Of a DNA stretch of 64,000 nucleotides, positions 1-11,370 are shown piece by piece. The position numbers were made by a program, and so were the translations under genes. Source of the DNA: Theropithecus gelada (taxonomy: Eukaryota; Chordata; Mammalia; Primates; Cercopithecidae); the NCBI RefSeq assembly GCF_003255815.1, contig NC_037669.1, positions 136,212,003 through 136,276,002 of the forward strand, read 5' to 3'. The notes under the pieces were generated by a model that was not told the DNA's origin, did no database searches, and saw only the letters and a program-made list of their open reading frames with translations. Numbering within the stretch: position 1 is the first letter of the stretch; every line of letters starts with the position of its first letter.

Positions 1-126
1 CTGTGCTCCAGACCCAGATAACTATGTTCATCCTCAGTTCGATTGTCAATGTCATGTTAGGCCCCAAACTCAACAAGTCAAAACAAAACTTCTCTCCCAA
101 TCTCCCAAACTTCATATTGACACTTA

Positions 127-302
127 CTTTTTCTTTTTCTTTTTTTTTTTAGACGGAATTTCGCTCTTGTTGCCCAGGCTGGAGCGCAATGGTGCAGTCT
201 CGGCTCATTGCAACCTCCACCTCCTGGGTTCAAGCAATTCTCCTGCCTCAGCCTCCCGAGTAGCTAGGATTGCAGGCACCCCCCATCACGCCTGGCTACT
301 CG
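127..302 (-). mobile_element. 5'-truncated Alu
   Basis: Right part only. Target-site duplication TTGACACTTA at 117-126 and 303-312. Confidence 0.9.
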
Positions 303-549
303 TTGACACTTATTAGGGAGAAAACATTCAGTCTTTCACAAATAACCTGTGGGTTTTCATAGATGCCCTTTGTCAAGTTGAGGAAGTTTCCTTCTCTTCC
401 TCTTTTGCTGAAAGTTTTGGTCAAGAATGGATGCTGTCAAATGCTTTTTCTGTGGCTATTCAAATAACTATATAGTTTTTCTTTTTTCAGTTTTTGAATG
501 TGTTAAATTACAATGATTGATTTTGTTTGTTTATTTGTTTGTTTGTTTG
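303..549. other. No gene seen; (GTTT)n at the right edge
   Basis: Ordinary AT-rich sequence. A GTTT run (521-551) adjoins the next Alu tail. Confidence 0.5.
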
Positions 550-551
550 TT

Positions 552-835
552 TGAGATGGAGTTTCACTCTTATTGCCCAGGCTGAAGTGCAATGGTGCAA
601 TCTTGGCTTACTGCAACCTCCACCTCCTGGGCTCAAGCAATTCTCCTGCCTCAGCCTCCCAAGTAGCTGAGATTACAGGCGTGTGCCACCACACCCAGCC
701 AATTTTTGTATTACTAGTAGAGACCGCGTTTCACCGTGTTGGCCAGGCTGGTCTCGATCTCTTGACCTCAAGTGATCTGCCCGCCTCAGCCTTCCAAAGT
801 GCTGGAATTACAGGCATGAGCCACCGCGCCTGGCC
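552..835 (-). mobile_element. Alu
   Basis: Full-length, tail merging with a GTTT repeat. Confidence 0.95.
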
Positions 836-1414
836 CTGTTTCATATATTTTGTCTGAGTTTTTTTGTTTGTTTCAGGCAGGAGGGTAAATCCAGTCCCTG
901 TTACCTCTTCTTTGACAGAAGCAGAAGTCTGGAAACCTTTTCTTTGTTGTTGTTCCTGAAGATCCATGTCCGCTGAATGGAAGTCTCTTTTAATGGTACA
1001 TTGAGGCAGCTTAAACCTACAAAGTCTTCCTTCTTTGCTTGTCATATAAATATTTTTGTTAAGGGACAAGGTTGCCTTGAATTCAAAAATCTTAGGCAAC
1101 ATAGAACAGTGATGTTGAGTCCTTTAAATGCAATTGTATGCTTTCTAGGACCAATACATTTTTTCAAAATACAGTTGCTAAAACCCACAGATAGAAATTT
1201 CATACAATGTTTCAGATTTGGTATGTATGTATCATGTCATAAAATATGTATTTCAGGCATCATCCATGGTTACCTTATTTCATCTTTCAAAATGTTTAAT
1301 ATTTTCAACCTCCCATTAACAAAAAATTAACTTGTAAACTTATGAAAAATATTAGTTGTTAAGATGTGGAAAGAGGTACACAGTTTTGCAAAATTATTTT
1401 AGGGCAGTATATGA
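836..1414. other. Unassigned intergenic sequence
   Basis: AT-rich. An open frame at 977-1330 has no recognised features. Confidence 0.5.
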
Positions 1415-1443
1415 GTTTTGTTTGTTTGTTTGTTTGTTTGTTT

Positions 1444-1593
1444 TTGAGACAGAATCTCACTCTGTTGCCTAGGCTAGAGTGCAGTGGCACAATCTCAGCT
1501 TACTGCAACATCTGCCTCCTGAGTTCAAGTCATTCTCCTACCTCAGCCTCCCAAGTAGCTGGGACTACTGGTGTGCACCCCCATACCTGGCTA
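1444..1593 (-). mobile_element. Alu right arm
   Basis: Stops at CTGGCTAAT, where an (ATTT)n tract and another Alu follow. Confidence 0.85.
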
Positions 1594-1595
1594 AT

Positions 1596-1635
<40 letters not shown>

Positions 1636-1637
1636 TT
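1596..1637. repeat. (ATTT)n microsatellite
   Basis: About ten TTTA units derived from an Alu tail. Confidence 0.9.
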
Positions 1638-1923
1638 TTGAGACAGAATCTTGCTCTTGTCACCCAGGCTGGAGTGCAATGGCGCAAACTTGGCTCACCG
1701 CACCCTCCACCTCCTGGGTTCCAGCGATTCTCCTGCCTCAGCCTCCTGAGTAGCTGGGATTACATGTACACACCACTACGTCTGGCTAATTTTTTTGTAT
1801 TTTTAGTGGAGATAGGGCTTTGCCACGTTGGCCCAGCTGGTCTAGAACTCCTGACCTCAAGTGATCCACCCGCCTCGGACTCCCAAAGTGTTCAGATTAC
1901 AGGCATGAGCCACTGTGCCCAGC
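1638..1923 (-). mobile_element. Alu
   Basis: Full-length and diverged. Confidence 0.95.
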
Positions 1924-1939
1924 AATTTTTTTTTTAATT

Positions 1940-2283
1940 GAAGACAACCATTCTAAAATACAAATGTGATCATTTTATGGCTCCCCATGGCTCTCAGGAA
2001 AAACTCCAAACTTCTAACATTTCTTATTAGGCTCTTGGAGGTTTGACTAGCCCTTATTTACCTTGCAGCCTGCTCTCTTACCACTGCCCCATCACTCTAC
2101 TCTCTAGCCATATTAAACTGCTTCAATTCCATAAACATGACATGTTCTCTTTTGACGTGGGCCTTTTGTACATAAATATCTTCTGTGTGGAATATTTCTG
2201 ATTCCCTCCCCACAACTCTGAAGTCTTGGGTTACATGTCTCCTCCTCTTGTGATCCCATAACCCTTTCCTCTTCATTAATACT
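1940..2283 (+). mobile_element. L2 fragment
   Basis: Resembles L2: TGGCTCCCCATGG, an AAACTCCAAAC stretch, then GGGCCTTTTGTACAT and a C-rich end. Confidence 0.5.
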
Positions 2284-2298
2284 TGCCACCTTCTACTT

Positions 2299-2589
2299 TT
2301 TTTGTTTTTGTTTTTGTGATGGAGTCTCGCTTTGTTGCCCAGGCTGGGGTGCAGTGGCGCAATCTTGGCTCACTGCCACCTCTACCTCCTGGGTTCAAGC
2401 AATTCGCCTGCCTCAGCCTCCCGAGTAGCTGGGATTACAGGTGCCCTCCACCATGCCTTGCTAATTTTTAGTAGAGATGGGGTTTTACCATGTTGGCCAG
2501 GCTGGTCTCGAACTCCTGACCTCAAGTGATCTGTCTACCTTTGCTTCCCAAAGTGCTCGGATTACAGGCATGAGCCACCATACCCAGCC
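2299..2589 (-). mobile_element. Alu
   Basis: Near full-length with a TTTTTG-patterned tail. Confidence 0.95.
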
Positions 2590-2639
2590 TTCCTTTTACT
2601 GCTTTTATGTATTCACTTGTCTCTGTCCACAGAGAGACG

Positions 2640-3455
2640 CTGACAACAGTATCACTCCAATAGCAATAAGCAAAGCCAGCACCCAAATACTGCTTTCTAA
2701 ATACCATTCTCCAGCAAGAGAAACCAGGGCTTCTTAGAGAAATGGCTGATTTCAGGACCAAAAAAGAGACAAGATGACTAGGAACAACTTTTTGTACCAG
2801 AAGTAAGGAAGTGCTCAAGGAATCATGGGGACATGTCAGAAGGACACAGAAGTCAGCTTGAAAGAGCTTTTACTGACCAAATAAAAAACAATATGTCAAA
2901 ATAGACAATGATAGTAAACATTATGTCCACTGAATCAATTAGGAATATATCAGTCTATGCCAATATAAACAAATGAAAGATTAAATGGAGAGAAGAGAAA
3001 GTTCTTCCTTATAATGGAATGTTGACTAATAAACATACAAGGAATAATTGAATTAGAATATCTTCATTTTGCAACCATCATAAACATAATAAATTTAGGC
3101 AGTAAACATCAATGGATAGTAAAATTAGTGGGGGAAAGATGGATGAGGGAATGGGTTTTATTTATGTTGTCTCAGAGTATCTCCCCACAAAATAATTATC
3201 AATTATACAAGGAAAAAGAGTAACTTTACAATGGAGAAACATGAAGATATGTCTTTACTCAAGGATCAAAATTAACATCAAGAGTAATGGAATAAATCAA
3301 CACCATGTGTCACTTGATGGATGCAGTGAGATGTGCACAGTATTATCTTAGTAGTGTCTTGCCTAAAATGCATAGCCTGAATTTAATCATGAATAAACAT
3401 TAGGCAAACCCAAATTGAGCCACAATCCATAAAATAGCTAGTCTGTAATTGTTCT
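2640..3455 (+). mobile_element. L1M 3' region
   Basis: Contains the ATTATACAAGGAAAAAGAG, TTTACAATGGAGAAAC and CAAACCCAAATTGAG features of old L1M 3' ends. Confidence 0.6.
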
Positions 3456-3990
3456 CCTCATCTGTTGCTATATAACAACCCCCAACCTAGTGGCTTAAAA
3501 CTACAACACAATTTTGCTGCTATTTGGGCAGGCTTCAGCAGGGGCAGCTTTTCTTCATCCTGTTGTGTCAGCTGGCATTGCCCAAAGCCCAACCCCACTA
3601 GGCCTTAGCTAGAGTAGTTCAAAGGCTAGAAGCTAGAATCATCTGAAGGCTTTCTCGCTCATATCTGTGATACCTGGGCTGGGACACTCAAACAACTGAG
3701 GGCTAGAACAGTTGTAGTCCTCCTGGCATCTCTACCTCTATGTGGTCTCTCTATCACAGCTACTTCAGGTTAACTAGATTTCCTATGTGTCAGCTCAGGA
3801 CTCCCAAGGAGAGTGTGGGGGTGAGTGGCAAGGGATGGGCAGTGAGATATCAAGCACTAGGTAGAAGCTGTGTGGTTTTTTCTAATCTAGTCTTAGAAAT
3901 CACACAGGTTTACTTCCCTGCATTCTCTTAATTAAATGCATCACAAGACCCACCCAGATTTAAGGAGAGTGTTCTGGAAGAACATGTGGA
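3456..3990 (+). mobile_element. Old dispersed repeat, class not assigned
   Basis: Begins TGTTGCTATATAACAACCCC and CTTAAAACTACAAC. The same family recurs at 12425-12712 in the same orientation. It is common in mammals, but I cannot name it securely. Confidence 0.45.
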
Positions 3991-4036
3991 ACTGAAATCA
4001 TGGTGCAATACTTGGAAAATAAAATTAGCCACAATA

Positions 4037-4325
4037 GGCTGAGTGTGTTGCCTCACACCTGTAATCTTAGCACTTTGGGAGGCCAAGGCAGGCAGATCAT
4101 TTGAGGCCAGGAGTTTGAGACCAGCCTGGCCACCATGGCGAAAACCTATCCTACTAAAAATACAAAAATTAGCCAGGCATGGTGGCGCATGCCTGTAGTC
4201 CCAGCTACTTAGGAGGCTGAGGCATAAGAATCACTTGTACGCAGGAGGCGGAGGTTGAAGTGAGCTGATATGGTGCCACTGCACTCCACTCTGGGCCACA
4301 GAGTGAGACTCTATCTCAAAAAAAT
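4037..4325 (+). mobile_element. Alu
   Basis: Diverged 5' end (GGCTGAGTGTGTTGCC); tail runs into AT-rich ATA repeats. Confidence 0.95.
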
Positions 4326-4410
4326 AAATAATCATGATAATAATAATAATAAATAATTTTAAAAGTAATCTTCACAAGATTCCTGTACAATGGGTGGTAT
4401 ACTTTTCTCT

Positions 4411-4720
4411 CTTTTTTTTTTTTTTTTTTTTTTTTTTTGAGACGGAGTCTCGCTCTGTCTCCCGGGCTGGAGTTGCAGTGGCCGGATCTCAGCTCACTGC
4501 AAGCTCCGCCTCCCGGGTTCACGCCATTCTCCTGCCTCAGCCTCCCGAGTAGCTGGGACTACAGGCGCCGCCACCTCACCCGGCTAGTTTTTTGAATTTT
4601 TTAGTAGAGACGGGGTTTCACCATGTTCACCAGGATGGTCTCGATCTCCTGACCTCGTGATCCACCCGTCTCGGCCTCCCAAAGTGCTGGGATTACAGGC
4701 TTGAGCCACCGCGCCCGGCC
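4411..4720 (-). mobile_element. Young AluY, Old World monkey type
   Basis: Carries GGCCGGATCTCAG, CACCTCACCCGGCTAG and CTTGAGCCACCGCGC, with few CpG losses. Confidence 0.9.
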
Positions 4721-5017
4721 TTCTTTTTTCTTTTTAGAGGGAGTTTCACTTTTGGCGTCCAGGCTGGAGTGCAGCGGCGCGATCTCAGTTCACTGCAACC
4801 TCTACCTCCGGGGTTCAAGCAATTCTCCTGCCTCAGCCTCCCGAATAGCTGGGACTACAGGCATGCACCACCATGCCTGGCTACTTTTGTATTTTTAGTA
4901 GAGATAGGGTTTCACCATGTTGGCCAAGCTAGTCTCGAACTCCTGACCTCAGGTGAGCCACCTTCCTCAACCTCCCAAAGTGCTGTGATTACAGGCGTGA
5001 GCCACCACTCCCCGCCT
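4721..5017 (-). mobile_element. Alu
   Basis: Second member of a four-Alu run in one orientation. Confidence 0.95.
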
Positions 5018-5315
5018 CTTTTTTTTTTTTTGGAGACAGAGTCTCACTCTGTCACCAAGGCTGGAGTGCAGTGGTGTGATCTGGGCCCACTGGAACCTCC
5101 CTTGCCCTTGTTCAAGCGATTCTCCTACCTCACCCTCTGGAGTAGCTGGGACTATAGGCACACACCAACCCACCAGGCTAATTTTTCGTATTTTTAGTAG
5201 ACACAGGGTTTCACCATATTGGCCAAGCTGGTCTCAAACTCCTGACCTCAGGTGAGCTGCAGGCGTTGGCCTCCCAAAGTGCTGGGATTACAGGTGTGGG
5301 TGACTGCACCCAGCC
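5018..5315 (-). mobile_element. Alu
   Basis: Third member of the run, abutting the second with no unique DNA between. Confidence 0.95.
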
Positions 5316-5327
5316 TCAAGACCCAGA

Positions 5328-5631
5328 ATTTTCTTTTTTTTTTTTTTTGGAGACGGAGTCTTGCTCTGTCGCCCAGGCTGGAGTGCTGTGGCCGGATCTC
5401 GGCTCACTGCAAGCTCTACCTCCCGGGTTTATGCCATTCTCCTGCCTCAGCCTCCCGAGTAGGTGGGACTACAGGCGCCTGCCACTTCGCCCGGCTAGTT
5501 TTTTGTATTTTTTAGTAGAGACGGGGTTTCACCATGTTAGCCAGGATGGCCTTGATCTCCTGACCTTGTGATCCGCCCGTCTCGGCCTCCCAAAGTGCTG
5601 GGATTACAGGCTTGAGCCACCGCGCCCAGCC
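5328..5631 (-). mobile_element. Young AluY, Old World monkey type
   Basis: Target-site duplication AAGACCCAGA at 5318-5327 and 5632-5641. Has GGCCGGATCTCGG and CACTTCGCCCGGC. Confidence 0.95.
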
Positions 5632-5641
5632 AAGACCCAGA

Positions 5642-5889
5642 TTTCTAAGCTGAAAGTAAAATAACTGGAGTACATCCTAAGCCCAGGATACTGAACCTTG
5701 TCCATCAGACAAAAAGAGACTATCTTAAAAAACAGAACTTTAACAAACAAACAAAAAAAAACTCAGAAGTTTCCTGAATATGGCAGGATTTTACAGAATT
5801 TGGATCCCAGGATTTGGGCTCATTGCTAAGCAGTTGTATGAGGCCCTAACAGGGCCAGAGCATAAACCATTTAATGGTCAAAAAAACAA
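5642..5889. other. Unassigned sequence between Alus
   Basis: No gene or repeat recognised. Confidence 0.5.
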
Positions 5890-5897
5890 GAGGTTTT

Positions 5898-6198
5898 GGA
5901 CCGGGTGCGGTGGCTCAATCCTGTAATCCCAGCACTTTGGAAGGCTGAGGCGGGCAGATCACAAGGTCAGGAGTTCGAGACCAGCCATAACCAACATGGT
6001 GAAACCCTGCCTCTACTAAAATACAAAAAATTAGCCAGGCATGATGGCAGGTGCCTATAGTCCCAGCTACTGGGGACGCTGAGGCAGGGGAATCGCTTGA
6101 ACCCAGGAGGCAGAGGTTGCAGTGAGCCGAGATCACACCATTGCACTCCAACCTGGGGGACAGAGTGAGACTTCATCTCAAAAAAAAAAACAAAAAAC
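5898..6198 (+). mobile_element. Alu
   Basis: Flanked by GAGGTTTT (5890-5897 and 6199-6206). Confidence 0.95.
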
Positions 6199-6260
6199 GA
6201 GGTTTTATCCAAACAAGGAGGGGTTTGCACAATAATAAATCACACCGACTGTTCTTATAT

Positions 6261-6332
6261 TAACAACTCAATTAGTTAAGCTAAAAATTAGTTAAACTAA
6301 TATTAAACTAGTTAAACTAGTATTAAACTACA
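6261..6332. repeat. AT-rich imperfect tandem repeat
   Basis: Variants of AGTTAAACTAATATTAAACT repeat about four times. Each unit is also partly self-complementary (ACTAGT). Confidence 0.6.
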
Positions 6333-6375
6333 AATTCAAAATATTTACCAAAAGGCTACCTGGCTACATAATTTC

Positions 6376-6687
6376 TTTTTTTTTTTTTTTTTTTTTGAGA
6401 CGGAGTCTCGCTCTGTTGCCTAGGCTGGAGTGCAGTGGTGCGATCTGGGCTCACTGCAAGCTCTGCCTCCTGGGTTCACGCCATTCTCCTGTCTCAGCCT
6501 CCCGAGTAGCTGGGACTACAGGCACCCGCCACCTCGCCCGGCTAGTTTTTTGTATTTTTTTTTTTTTTAGTAGAGATGGCATTTCACCGTGTCAGCCAGG
6601 ATGGTCTCGATCTCCTGACCTCGTGATCCGCCCATCTCAGCCTCCCAAAGTGCTGGGATTACAGACTTGAGCCACCGTGCCCGGCTC
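6376..6687 (-). mobile_element. Young AluY, Old World monkey type
   Basis: Fifteen-base target-site duplication TGGCTACATAATTTC at 6361-6375 and 6688-6702. Has the CACCTCGCCCGGCTAG linker. Confidence 0.95.
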
Positions 6688-6704
6688 TGGCTACATAATT
6701 TCAA

Positions 6705-7085
6705 TAGCTCCACTACTCGAACCATCTGGGACTTCATCAAAGGATACCTACCAAGTGTGACATAATTCCTACCTTTCCTAGGATCTTTAATAACTATCTT
6801 ATTACTACTAATCTTTGGTTCTTATTTGTTTAACCTCCTTGTAAAGTCTGTGTCTTCTAGGTTGCTGTAGTTCAATGCCAAAATAATGGTCATACAGAGA
6901 TTGCAGCCAATCCCTGCCTCATATTCAGACTCTCCTGATGCTCCACCCTTGGGACCCTCAGACCAAGCAGCCAGAGATTTGCATACCCTCAATAGGCAGC
7001 GCCAATGCCCCATTCAACAGAAAGTAAATACGTAAGATTGACTTCCTCCCTCATCAATCTGGAAAAATAAAAAGTAGTCATCTCT
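6705..7085 (+). mobile_element. Remnant of a class I ERV 3' region, with decayed env C-terminus
   Basis: Translation around 6780-6880 gives a hydrophobic leucine-rich stretch followed by sequence resembling the cytoplasmic end of a gammaretroviral-type env transmembrane protein. It is broken by several stops. An LTR-like block follows, as in a provirus 3' end. It is non-functional. Confidence 0.5.
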
Positions 7086-7612
7086 GAGACGGGAAAATGA
7101 GACAGGCATAATACAAGGTGGTTGCAGAAAAATTTAATAATTTCAGGCAGCAGTTTCACGTAACAAGGAAAAAAACTGTTAAAATATTTGCATAAGGTAG
7201 AGGCTGATAAGACTCTAAAAACCAGGGTGTGGGCCAAACTCACTAAGGCTGACAGGACATAACATGGCGCTGGATTTGACCTAGGTTTCACCTAGGACCT
7301 AATTATATACTTATTAACATACTAAATCACACACCCACCAGTGCCATGACAGTCCCATATTTGGTTAAAAAATGGCACCACAGTTCTGAGAAATCTCTAC
7401 ATTTTTCCAGGATTCTTTATGAATATTCCATTCCTTGGTTAAAGAAATCTACAAAGATAAAAACCTCAAATCGGGCTGTGTGACTCTCGAGTATGTTCAC
7501 ACTCCCCTTTCTTGAATGTGTAATTTTCTCTTTGCAATAAACCTCCATACTTTTATAACCGCCCAGTGGGTTCACCTTGCCCTCTGCCTAGACAGAGTCA
7601 ATCTATCAAGAC
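7086..7612 (+). mobile_element. ERV LTR-like block, + orientation
   Basis: It follows the env remnant. Near its end it has TTTGCAATAAACC, a typical LTR poly(A) signal region, then GCCCAGTGGGTTCACC. Family not assigned. Confidence 0.5.
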
Positions 7613-7724
7613 GGGAATTGCCATAGAGAAAGAGTAATTCACACAGAGCCGGCTGTGTGGGAGACCAGAGTTTTATTACTACTCAAATCAGTCTCCCTAA
7701 GCATTAAGTTTTTAAGAACGAATT

Positions 7725-8032
7725 GGCTGGGCGCAGTGGCTCACGCCTGTAATCCCAGCACTTCAGGAGGCCGAGGAGGGTAGATCACGAGGTCAGAAGT
7801 TTGAGACCAGCCTGACCAAAATGGTGAAATGCTGTGTCTGCTAAAAATGCAAAAATTAGCCAGGCATGAAGGCATGCACCTATAATCCCAGCTACTTGAG
7901 AGGCTAGGGGAAGAGAATCACTTGAACCCAGAAGGCGCAGGTTGCTGTGAGCAGAGATCACAACACTGCACTCCAGCCTGGGCGACAGGGCGAGACTCGG
8001 TCTCAAAAACAAGCAAACAACAACAACAAAAA
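7725..8032 (+). mobile_element. Alu inside ERV LTR
   Basis: Full-length with a CAACAACAAC tail. Confidence 0.95.
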
Positions 8033-8289
8033 ATGGTGGGTAGGGGGAAGCCAGTGAGCTGAGAGTGCTGATTGGTCAGGTCAGAGATGAAATCATAGGG
8101 AGTCGAAGCTGTCTTCTTGCACTGAGTCACTTCCTGGATGAGAGCCACAAGATCAGATGAGCCAATTTATCTATCTGGGTGGTGCCGGCTGATCCATTGA
8201 GGACAGGGTCTGCAAAATATCCCAAGCACTGGTCTTAGGTTTTATAATAGTGTTTTATTTCTTTTATTTATTTATTTATTTATTTATTT

Positions 8290-8569
8290 ATTTTTTAAAG
8301 ACAGAGTTTCACTCTTGTTGCCCAGGCTGGAGTGTAGTGGCACCATCTCAGCTCACCACAATCTCAGCCTCTTGGGTTCAAGTGATTCTCCTGCCTCAGC
8401 CTCCCAAGTAGCTGGGATTACAGGCATGTGCCACCACACCCGGCTAATTTTGTAGTTTTAGTAGAGATGGGGTTTCTCCATGTTGGTCATGCTGGTCTCA
8501 AACTCCCAACCTCATGTGATCTGCCCACCAAAGTGCTGGGATTACAGGTGTGAGCCACCACACCCAGCC
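8290..8569 (-). mobile_element. Alu inside ERV LTR
   Basis: Tail has become an (ATTT)n tract (8259-8289). Confidence 0.95.
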
Positions 8570-9602
8570 TCTCAGAGTGATTTTTATCCCCAGGAGCAAT
8601 TTAGGGAGTGTCAGAATCTTGTAGCCTCCAGATGCATGACTCCTAAACCATAATTTATAATCTTTTGACTAATACGTTAGTACTACAAAGGCAGTTTAGT
8701 CCCCAGGCAAGAAGGGGATTTGTTTTGGGAAAAGGCTGTTATCATCTCTGCCTCAAACTATAAACTAAGTTCCTCCTAAAGTTAGTTTGTCCCACACCCA
8801 GGAATGAACTAGGACGGCTTGATGGTCAGAGGCAAGATGGAGTTGGTCAGGTCAGACCTCTTTCACTGTCTCAGTTATAATCTCGCAGTGACAGTTTCAC
8901 TTTCATTATCTTCCAACTAATCCTTGAATTGCTTCTTGGGAAGGTGTCAAGAGCCTGGAGACTGGTTGGGTTGAGACCCCACTGGCATTTGGGGACCTCC
9001 CCTAACCCACTGGTATCAATAAGACCTAACAATCCTATTGCTAGGTATTTGCCCAAGAGAGATGAAAAGATATGTTTACACAAAAACCTGTATGCAAATG
9101 TTTATAGTGAAATTACTCATAAAAAATGGGAAACAATCCAAATGTTCTTCAACTGGTCAGTAGATAAACACACTCTGGCACATCCATACAATGAAATATT
9201 AGTGGGGAGAAAAAATGAAGGAGGTGGGGATGTGGGACAACGATATCAATGAATCTCAATGCATTATGCTGACTGAAAGAAGACACATTCAAAAGGTACA
9301 CTTTGCATGATTCCATTTACATGATATTTTGGAAAAGGCAAAGCTATAGGAAGAGAAAAGAGATCAGTGGTTACCAGAGGTTGGGGAATGGGTGGAGAGG
9401 TTGACTTCAGATGGGCACAAGGGTATATACTTTTTGGAGTTAACAGACCTATTCCATATCTTGATTGTGGTGGTAGTTCTATAATATTTATTAAAACTCA
9501 TAGAACCGGGTGATGGGTGCACCATAATCTCAGAAATCACCACTAAAGACCTTATTCATGTAATCAAACACCACTCATTCCCCCAAAAACCTATGAAAAA
9601 AA

Positions 9603-9904
9603 ACTTTTTTTTTTTTTTTTTGAGACTGAGTCCCGCTCTGTATCCCAAGCTGTGAGTATAGTGGTGCAATCTTGGCTCACTGTAACCTCCACCTCCTGGG
9701 TTCAAGCAATCCTCCCACCTAAGCCTCTCGAGTAACTGGAATTACAGGTGTGCGCCACCATGCTCCGCTAACGTTTATATTTTTAGTAGAGATGGGGTTT
9801 CATCATGTTGGCCAGGCTGGTCTAGAACTCCTGACCTCAAGTGATCTGCCCGCCTCGGCCTCCCAAAGTGCTGGGATTACAGGTATGAGCCACCATGCCT
9901 TGCT
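9603..9904 (-). mobile_element. Alu inside L1M
   Basis: Diverged. Followed by an (AAAC)n run at 9926-9950. Confidence 0.95.
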
Positions 9905-9973
9905 TAAATCTATGGAAATTTTAAAAACAAACAAACAAACAAACAAACAAGAAAAACACCCAAAAACCTCATA

Positions 9974-10266
9974 GGGCCAGGCGTGGTTGCTCACGTCTGT
10001 AATGTCAGCACTTTGGGAGGCCAAGGCAGGCAGATCACTTGAGGTCAGGAGTTCAAGACCAGCCTGGCCAACATGGCGAAACCCCATATCCACTAAAAAT
10101 ACAAAAATTAGCCAGGTGTGGTGGCATGCACCTGTAGTCTTAGCTACTCAGGAGATTGGGGCATGAGAATTGCTTGAACCTGGGAGACGGAAGTTGCAGT
10201 GAGCCAAGATCACATCACTGTACTCCAGCCTGGGCAACAGAGTAAGACTCTCAAAAGAAAACAAAA
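9974..10266 (+). mobile_element. Alu inside L1M
   Basis: Its A-rich tail leads directly into the next Alu. Confidence 0.95.
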
Positions 10267-10587
10267 GGTCAGGCGCCGTGGGTCACACCTGTAATCCCAG
10301 CACTTTGGGAGGCCAAGGCGGGTGAATCACCTGAGGTCAGGAGTTGGAGACCAGTCTGGCTAACATGGTGAAACCCAGTATCCACCAAAAATACAAAATT
10401 TGCCAGGTCAGGTGGCAGGCGCCTGTAATCTCAGCTACCCAAGAGGCTGAGGCAGGAGAATTGCCTGAACCCAGGAGGTGAAGATTGCAGTGAGCCAAGA
10501 TCACGCCACTGTATTCCAACCTGGGCGACAGAGCAAGACTGTCTCAAAAACAAAACAAAACAAAACAAACAAAAAACACATACAAAA
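10267..10587 (+). mobile_element. Alu inside L1M
   Basis: Tail of CAAAA units; L1M resumes immediately after. Confidence 0.95.
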
Positions 10588-10666
10588 ACAAACTCATAGA
10601 ACTGTACACTAAAAAGGGCCAATTTTACTGGATATAAATTATACCTCAATAAACCTGATTCCCACC

Positions 10667-11086
10667 TCAAAAATAAACAATTTTAAAATTCTGAGGAATA
10701 TACAGAAGATACTGTTCAGATCTTAGTGAAATGATTGGAAAACCAGAGAAGAAATCCACAATCAGACATAGGTATACGAAGGGTCCACTAGATGGTGGTA
10801 TTAATTTTTGTAATAGAGCCTAGAAAACTTTGAAGTGAAGACATCACAGGCATGGCAGTGGAGTAGTTTTTTGAAAAATGTTCTTGAAGTTTATTGCTGT
10901 AATTCCTGATGTATGTGTCACCTTGATTTTTGTGTTTTTGCTAAGCCAGGTGTCCTGGCCTTCCACTGATTCTGGGAGGCCATAAATATCCTTCTAGTAA
11001 AATTCTCTCTTTCGGATTTGTTTTGTTTCTGAAACAGACTGAATAGCAGCATTAATAGTGGTAGTTAACCAACTTGTTTGTTTATT
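10667..11086. other. Unassigned intergenic sequence
   Basis: No gene or clear repeat recognised. Confidence 0.5.
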
Positions 11087-11370
11087 TTTTGAGATGGAGT
11101 ATTGCTCTTGTTGCCCAGGCTGCAGTGCAATGGCGTGATCTCGGCTTACTGCAACCTCCGCCTCCTGGGTTCAATAATTCTCCTGCCTCAGCCCCCTAAG
11201 TATCTGAGTTTACAGGCATGCACCACCATGCCCAGCTAATTTTGTATTTTTAGTAGAGATGGGGTTTCACCATGTTGGCCAGGCTGGTCTCGAACTCGTG
11301 ACTCAGGTGATCCACCCACCTCACCCTCCCAAAATGCTGGGATTACAGGCGTGAGCCACTGTGCCCAACC
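11087..11370 (-). mobile_element. Alu
   Basis: Full-length with an interrupted T tail. Confidence 0.95.

Larger units (their letters stand above)
7613..8900 (-). mobile_element. ERV class I LTR-like block, - orientation, split by two Alus
   Basis: On the - strand AATAAAACTCTGG is followed by a pyrimidine-rich LTR 3' end. The sequence resumes after each Alu (7725-8032 and 8290-8569). The LTR is roughly 670 bp without them. Confidence 0.5.
9027..10666 (+). mobile_element. L1M 3' end, split by three Alus
   Basis: The first part (9027-9602) holds L1M motifs such as CATACAATGAAATATTA and TGCATGATTCCATTTACATG. After the Alus the tail resumes at 10588-10666 with AGAACTGTACACTAAAAAGG and a final CAATAAA. 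Confidence 0.75.
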
